This document shows, piece after piece, positions 58,301 to 64,000 of a DNA stretch of 64,000 bases (positions within the stretch are counted from its first letter, which is position 1; each line of letters begins with the position of its first letter). Source of the stretch: Symsagittifera roscoffensis (taxonomy: Eukaryota; Xenacoelomorpha; Acoela; Convolutidae). The stretch is from positions 1,912,537-1,976,536 of the forward strand of contig NC_087071.1 of assembly GCF_963678635.1 (NCBI RefSeq), in the 5' to 3' direction. The notes under the pieces were generated by a model. It worked only from the letters and a program-made list of their open reading frames with translations. It was not told the DNA's origin and made no database searches. The position numbers and the translations under genes are program-made.

Positions 58301-60184
58301 ATGAAAAAACCGATCTCTTAATTTAACGTGATAACTTTTCGAAGGTGAGCAATCACAGCAATTTACAAAAAAACTTCTCAATTTTCGTTCTGAAACGAGT
58401 CAACCAATTCCAAATTGGACCCTTTTCAAAAATTGGAATTGAATTCATTAATTTTTATGCCTTAACATGAAAAAGAGGTTTTACAGCAAAATTAACTCTT
58501 CTGGTAGTTGGGCTTTTACTTTTCATATTTTCAGGTGAGCTTGTTCGAATTACATATCAAGCATCAATCAAATGCAATGTTAGTGCTATCTATTTCTAAA
58601 AACTAAGGATCTAACGTAACATTCTATGCCAGCTAAAATTTTCAACAAGGGAAAGTTGAATAGGATTTTTGTGGTCTGTTGCTTTCAACCAGGGTAAAGT
58701 TAACCAGCTAGCTTGGAGTAAAGTTTTTGTTTTTGGAAAATTGTTTGTTGCATTAGAAATCAACCAATGCCATAAAATTTGAAAGAAAAAAGTTGCTGCT
58801 GTTGATTGTTGTGCTAAAAATAGTCATTTTTTTAAAAGAAGATAATTCGAATTGCAAAAAGTTTAGACATAATTTAAAATATTTTCTTTTTCGTCTGTCA
58901 ATTTAAAAAATTAAAATGCTCATATGAAAATGTGACTGCCAACAACTAAGATGTGAGTTGGTTAAAATGTTCAACACCATTTACCTAAATTTAATAGGTA
59001 AACTTTAATGCAACACTTAATCTGCATTTAAAATAGGGACAATTTTTCACTATAATCAAAATTCTGCATTTAAAGTAAGGAAAATTTGTCATTAATCAAT
59101 CTTGTTTTGGTAAATTCAACAAACATCGCTACCGAATCGTAAAATCTGAGGTGTGTTAAGCTTTGGAGGCTTCGTATTTTGAAATATTTGGAGAATTTGT
59201 AATTTGAATGTAATGAATACGTCCAGTTTGTAGATTATTTGATCTTTTATTCAGCCGAGGGCGTCCATGGTCAATATATGCATGCCGTATTTAACATCAG
59301 AATTTGGCAAAAAGTGTTTTATTCATTTTCAAATGGGTTTTTATACATTTGAGCTAATACTGATTTCGAGCTGTTCGGATTGAGAATATTTTTATGCCCA
59401 AAAGGCCAGTTTTCTGCAACTTAGAGGAATTTCGTAAAAATAGCGTTTTTTAGTGAATATCTCTCTCAAACCTAGCTGCTTGCCAAGGTTCCTTAACTGC
59501 GACCCTCATTAAATTGAGAATCCGAAAAAAGAATTCGAGCTATTATGAAACCTAAATATATTTCCTTGTATGAATCAATAGCAGTTTTAGTTTTGGATTG
59601 ATATTGCAGTTTACAAATTAAAAAATAGCCAACAGACAATTAGAAAAAGTTGGTGAATGCAAAAGAAAACAAAAAAATGGAACGTTGTTTGAAAAAATTC
59701 AATATTTCATTTTCACAAAAAAATTGAATGTCGTTAAAGCTCTACGAACATTTCATGATCAACATTTTATTTGAAAAATGAATCCAAAATGCACTTTCGA
59801 AACAAAAAGTCTTTTAAATTTTGCTGCTCGATAGTGGAGTTCGCCTTCCTCTTAACCAATTAATTGAACTGAACTTGAAACCGTGGAATTTCCTATTTCA
59901 GCCTAAGCAAATTTTAAGTTTTTTTTCCTGAAAAAATTTCATCACGACTTGAATATGAAATGTTTAAATTTCAACAATTGATAAAAATCAAAAGTCAAAC
60001 CTCCAAAACATGTGTGGGACTTCTATACATATAATTAAAGAATGAAATTGTTGTGTAAGTTGTGCGTGTTTGTGTTTCCAAACTCTTCCTAAATTGAAAG
60101 TCGCACGACCGCAATTTTGTTCACGTGTGTGCATATGAATACGACTATTGCTCGCAAGTTGTTTTGAGAATTAGCACAACCTAC
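58301..60184. other. AT-rich DNA, no confident gene
   Basis: No gene found. A 40-45-base tandem duplication containing TCTGCATTTAAA lies at 59,021-59,080. Other open frames are short and of random composition. Confidence 0.5.
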
Positions 60185-60322
60185 TCAAAAAGGACTGGAA
60201 AACGAAGTTATTGGAATTCTACGTTGTCTTCGCAGTTCAGTTGCATAAGATGTTAAGATTTTGGCCTCTGCGATGTCTTGAAACATTTGGTTGGCCTTTA
60301 TTTTTTCAATTATATCCCAACT
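60185..60322 (-). CDS. Possible terminal exon A
   Basis: The minus strand reads 45 codons and TGA, with a codon mix unlike the surroundings: helical, charged sequence with ANQMFQDIAEAKILTSYATE and then RRQRR near the end. The candidate acceptor is CGATTAG just above 60,322 (a TTTGTGTCAG slightly further up would put stops in frame). The rest of the gene would lie at higher coordinates. Family unknown. Confidence 0.3.
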   Translation of the reverse strand, partial: SWDIIEKIKANQMFQDIAEAKILTSYATELRRQRRIPITSFSSPF

Positions 60323-61648
60323 CTAATCGAAAGTACCGAAAATTTCTGACACAAAAATTGGGGCAATTGTTTTGAACTTTGAATTGTTATCACTTTTTAA
60401 AACATGTAATCATTTTTGGCTGAGCAACAACGTACTGGGACCACCTTTTTTGTGTAATCGGTAAATTTGAAATGGAGATAAATGATGAACCTAGAATTAT
60501 CAGAACTTTTTTCCTATACACGGTACTATACTGACTCTTAAAATACTTTTTATTTCCATAAACGTTACATTGTTTTGCCAATTTTTTTGTCATCGCTGAG
60601 AATTAGTAACGGTGAACTGCAACATTTTTTGATTTTCCAGTCATCTGCCAATCAATATGAAAATTACACACTTCAATGCTGATTTAAATAGTTCGATCAA
60701 AACGCATATAACTTTCAATTTAAAACACATTTTTTCATTTTGATTGAATTTTAGACGAAAAAAATTTGATGACAAAGTTTACTTAGATTTTTTTGCAAAA
60801 TTATTATGGTACTTTTTAATTTGCGAATTTTGGGATCAAAATATTAACTCAAATTAAGTTTTTACGCAGCCCAATAAAATTTTTGAAAAATTTAATCTCC
60901 AAAAACAGGGATAAATTAATATATTTTTTGATTGGAAAAATTGTCATTTTCACTATATAAAATACCCAGAAGTTTTGAGCGACCAAAAAAGCTGACAAAT
61001 GATCCTTATTGTTGGCGAAATTTTGAAAAATTGTTGGCAAAAAAATTGCCTGATATTAATTCCGCTAAGCAAGTATAATATGCGTCTATTCGTACTTAAA
61101 GTCGACCCACATTGAAAAAACGCTTTGAAAGGTTCAATTTTGATGCGAGGAAATTTTGATGCGAGTTGCTCTGGTTTGAAAAGCATCAATTCTTCTAACC
61201 ATCCGTCATGAAAATTGATTTTCAATATGCCATTTTTTTAAGATGGCGCAAACAGTGGAACAAAAGAGCGGTGGAAGTGATCATACTGACACAGCAAAAC
61301 ATGTTCAGAGAATTTTTTGTTATGGTATTTGTTTATTTTTTCCATGGATTGAACATTGTAGTTTCTGAACTTGGTTGTTTTCGAAGGACTTAAATATGTT
61401 CACCGATATTCTGATTTGACAAATGTTATTAATCCATTCACTATCCAATGTGTCCTTAGTTGATGCCTTTTTTCGACATGGTAATTATCTTTTTAATTCT
61501 TCTTGAGTATCAATGGATCATTATGGAGTTCTAAGTAAAAAAATTAGCTCTTTATTTTTAGTTAAGATCCTTAAAACGAAAAATTTAGGAATGATTAAGT
61601 AAAACTGATTTTGTTAAAACCAAATTTCTGGATCATAGTTTTTGTAGA
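60323..61648. other. AT-rich DNA between possible exons
   Basis: No confident gene. A minus-strand frame at 61,060-61,225 (HDGWLEELMLFKPEQLASKF) has a mildly protein-like composition and includes a tandem CGCATCAAAATT repeat at 61,140-61,165. It might be another exon. Confidence 0.4.
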
Positions 61649-61720
61649 TTACTGAACAGTGCGGCTACGAACAGTGAGTTTGAATTTGTTTCCATCAGCT
61701 TGCAACAGCTCCAAAATACC
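61649..61720 (-). CDS. Possible terminal exon B
   Basis: A 72-base minus-strand segment after a good acceptor (CTTCTTGTTACAG), encoding 23 residues (ILELLQADGNKFKLTVRSRT in the centre) and TAA. A beta-strand-like, charged C-terminus of this type is common in conserved proteins, but I cannot name the family. Upstream exons should lie above 61,720. Confidence 0.35.
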   Translation of the reverse strand, partial: GILELLQADGNKFKLTVRSRTVQ

Positions 61721-64000
61721 CTGTAACAAGAAGATTTAGTCAAATCGGTGATTTATATCGGAGCCCTTTCATCCGCAATTTAGGCTGCATGAAAAAAAAC
61801 TAAATATCTTTTTTAAGCGAAGAAATTATATTTTTAATGGTAATTTCACAGAGAAGAAACATTGAAACTGAGTCAGTTTTTACAAGATTGCTTTGAAGAC
61901 CACCTAATTTTTTCCATATACAACTTGAGTTATAAAGAGATGAACTGAACCTGTAGCGAATTTCAAATGTTATCAAACACTGTGTTTTTTCTCGATCAAT
62001 CGTACCCAGGATCTTCAATTTGCTTATAAAAAACAAATATAGCAAACATGCAGTTGCAAAATTTAAAAAAACAAGGAATACAAAAAGTTTGCGTTTTTTT
62101 GCGTCAAAGCTCTTTGATCTTCAAACTATGTTTTTTATTAACACTTCCTAATTAAAAATAATATTCCTAAATTGTCAAAAAATTGTGCCTCAATTATTAA
62201 AAGAAATGTGTAGTTTTTTATGAAGGCGTTTTTTCTACAATTTTCTTTCATTGAATTTGGTTTTGGATAATTTGGTAAACTCTGATACCACAAAGAATGA
62301 GTTGAGTGATAAATCATAATGAAACCCTTCTGTCCGTTTTCTAATGATTGGATTAAACGAAAATTGGATCAAGTTATGTCTTTTTCCGCTGGGAAATTCA
62401 ACTTCAAAGCCAGAAAAATTTTCATGATCTTTCGTCTTTTGCTGTTAAGTAATGGAGTTTGCCTTTTTGATTAGTGAAAATGAACGGAAGTTATCAACGA
62501 AATCAAAATTTTAAATTACGAAGATTGAAACAGGATCGTGAAAAAAATTAGAAATGTTTTCCTGAAAAAAAAAACAAACAAAAAAGCAAAGCCGAAATAT
62601 TTGGAAATCATTTTGTTCTTTTGATTAAAAAATTGGATAAACATCAACAAAATAGCTAGCAAAAGTTGGATTAACGTCAATGGAATGCAAAAAGAAATTT
62701 AAAGTGGCTGATTTAATTTAAACGTTTCAAACATTAAATTCGAAATAACAATTTTCGAAACCTTTTCAGAATACTTTGTGACCGGCGGTTTTTTCATTAA
62801 ATTTAAATAATTAAAGAAAACGGTAGCCGTTAGTTTTTTATATAAAATGATAAAAAAAAAATCAAAATGAAAACATTAAGATTTTTTTGCGCTATTGTAT
62901 TTTCTCAATTTGCTTTCATTTCAACCAATGCATTTAGATGAAGTTCAACAAAAACATCAAATAACAATTTATAAGAAACTCAAGTTGTGCGTAACGAAAT
63001 TTTAAGTCGTTTTTGAAGCTATAATATTATAGGAAAGATCCACATTTATGAAAAAAACAATAAACTAGTCGCAAAATCACCCCTGATCAAATGTAAATAA
63101 ATGCTGAAACAAATTGAACGAGCCATTCATTTTGTTGGGAGAACCTACTTGACGTGGTTGACGGCTACAACTCCATTTCCAAAAATACTAACAAAGATGA
63201 ACCAAAATCATTCAATTGTTTTGTTTCTCATGTTTACACGCGCTAAATAATAGCAGTTTCAGTTTTTCAAAACAAATTTTTTCCCAGCTGGCCAAAAAAC
63301 GGTTTCTCAGAACGGAATGATTTTTAGAAAAGTCTCGTTTTTTTAAATGCGCATTCGGAACCTACGCTAAGACAGGTTTAATCATCAGATCTTGATATGG
63401 AATTGAGCTCGTGATTTGGCGCTGAGTACATAATACTACTGAAAATTCAAATCTGTTGTTCACTTTTAAAAACTGTTATGATGGAGTCGAATTCTTTCGG
63501 AACACACAAAAAACTGTTTTTTGTTCAGCTTTGAATTACTGGGTTAATTTTTTTGGGCCAAAAACTAAAGTAGTTTTACAGATCTTGAAAACTAAAGGAA
63601 AACACATCAACTATGGACACTTATGTTACACATTTCACTTTTTTTCTTAGTTTTTCGCTTATTTTTTATTGTTGACACTCGTATCCAAACAATTCCTCCA
63701 ATGTTGTCCTCACAAAATTGTGATCCAATTGTCAATTAAAATATTTAAGTTTTTATGATGGCTCTTGACTTTTTCTGCAATTTGAGTTAATAGAATTCGG
63801 TTTTGGATATTTTGGTAAAAACTGATACCACAAACAATCCTCGGAATGAATTGAGTGATAAATGATAATGAGATCCTCTCCGTCGGGATTCTGATGACTT
63901 GTTGAAAATTTTCATAATTGTCACAGTGTCGAGGAAAACAAGTTTTATTTTAAATGAATTTTAGTTTAATTTCAAGGTAGTGAATTGATCGATTAACTTT
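61721..64000. other. AT-rich DNA with an old duplication
   Basis: No confident gene. About 110 bases around 62,245-62,330 resemble 63,785-63,885 (shared TGATACCACAAA and TTGAGTGATAAAT phrases). A 43-base minus-strand stretch at 63,145-63,187 (GNGVVAVNHVK then TAG, with a GTAGGT donor alternative) looks coding but is too short to call. Confidence 0.4.

Overview
The window looks like AT-rich nuclear DNA from an invertebrate animal. The reasons are large non-coding stretches, intron-like splice signals of the TTTCAG type, long poly-G runs, and decayed Ty3/gypsy and BEL/Pao retrotransposons surrounded by many short inverted-repeat elements. Nothing bacterial is visible (no operons, no ribosome-binding-site pattern). 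I cannot name the species; an ecdysozoan (arthropod or nematode-like) is only a guess.

1-10.5 kb: a GC-richer, decayed Ty3/gypsy-type element on the + strand. A leader with a CCGGAGGGGT minisatellite is followed by gag (coiled coil, capsid, zinc knuckles), aspartic protease, the N-terminal edge of reverse transcriptase, RNase H, integrase with a GPF tail, an acidic extension and finally a macro-domain-like module (10,091-10,546). The RT catalytic core is deleted and stops and frameshifts are scattered through the reading frame. No LTR pair was found. The terminal macro-like domain is the most interesting protein observation in the window.

10.9-16 kb: an unidentified GC-richer coding remnant, a 0.6 kb inverted-repeat structure enclosing a BEL/Pao gag fragment, a second unidentified ORF, and a long decayed BEL/Pao pol (RT, RNase H, integrase).

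16-23.5 kb: non-coding DNA with poly-G runs and a cluster of five foldback or terminal-inverted-repeat elements between 19.2 and 22.3 kb. One is about 1 kb long and filled with ATTATAATCGATTATAAT-like palindromes.

23.5-43.25 kb: a tandem array of a roughly 5.3 kb non-coding unit (three full copies and one rearranged partial copy). Copy 1 carries a 367 bp hAT-like MITE with a clean 8 bp target duplication. A 265 bp subrepeat is single in the outer copies and double in the inner two, which records unequal crossing-over.

43.25-45.5 kb: a GC-richer decayed coding remnant, then a 1,359 bp terminal-inverted-repeat element packed with GGATTCC motifs.

45.5-64 kb: AT-rich DNA with one convincing host-type gene on the minus strand (50,088-51,385 plus a probable upstream exon at 52,575-52,623), probably a secreted or membrane-anchored protein. 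It has a frameshifted partial duplicate at 45.85-47.5 kb. The rest is mostly intergenic or intronic, with old local duplications and a few short coding-like islands on the minus strand.
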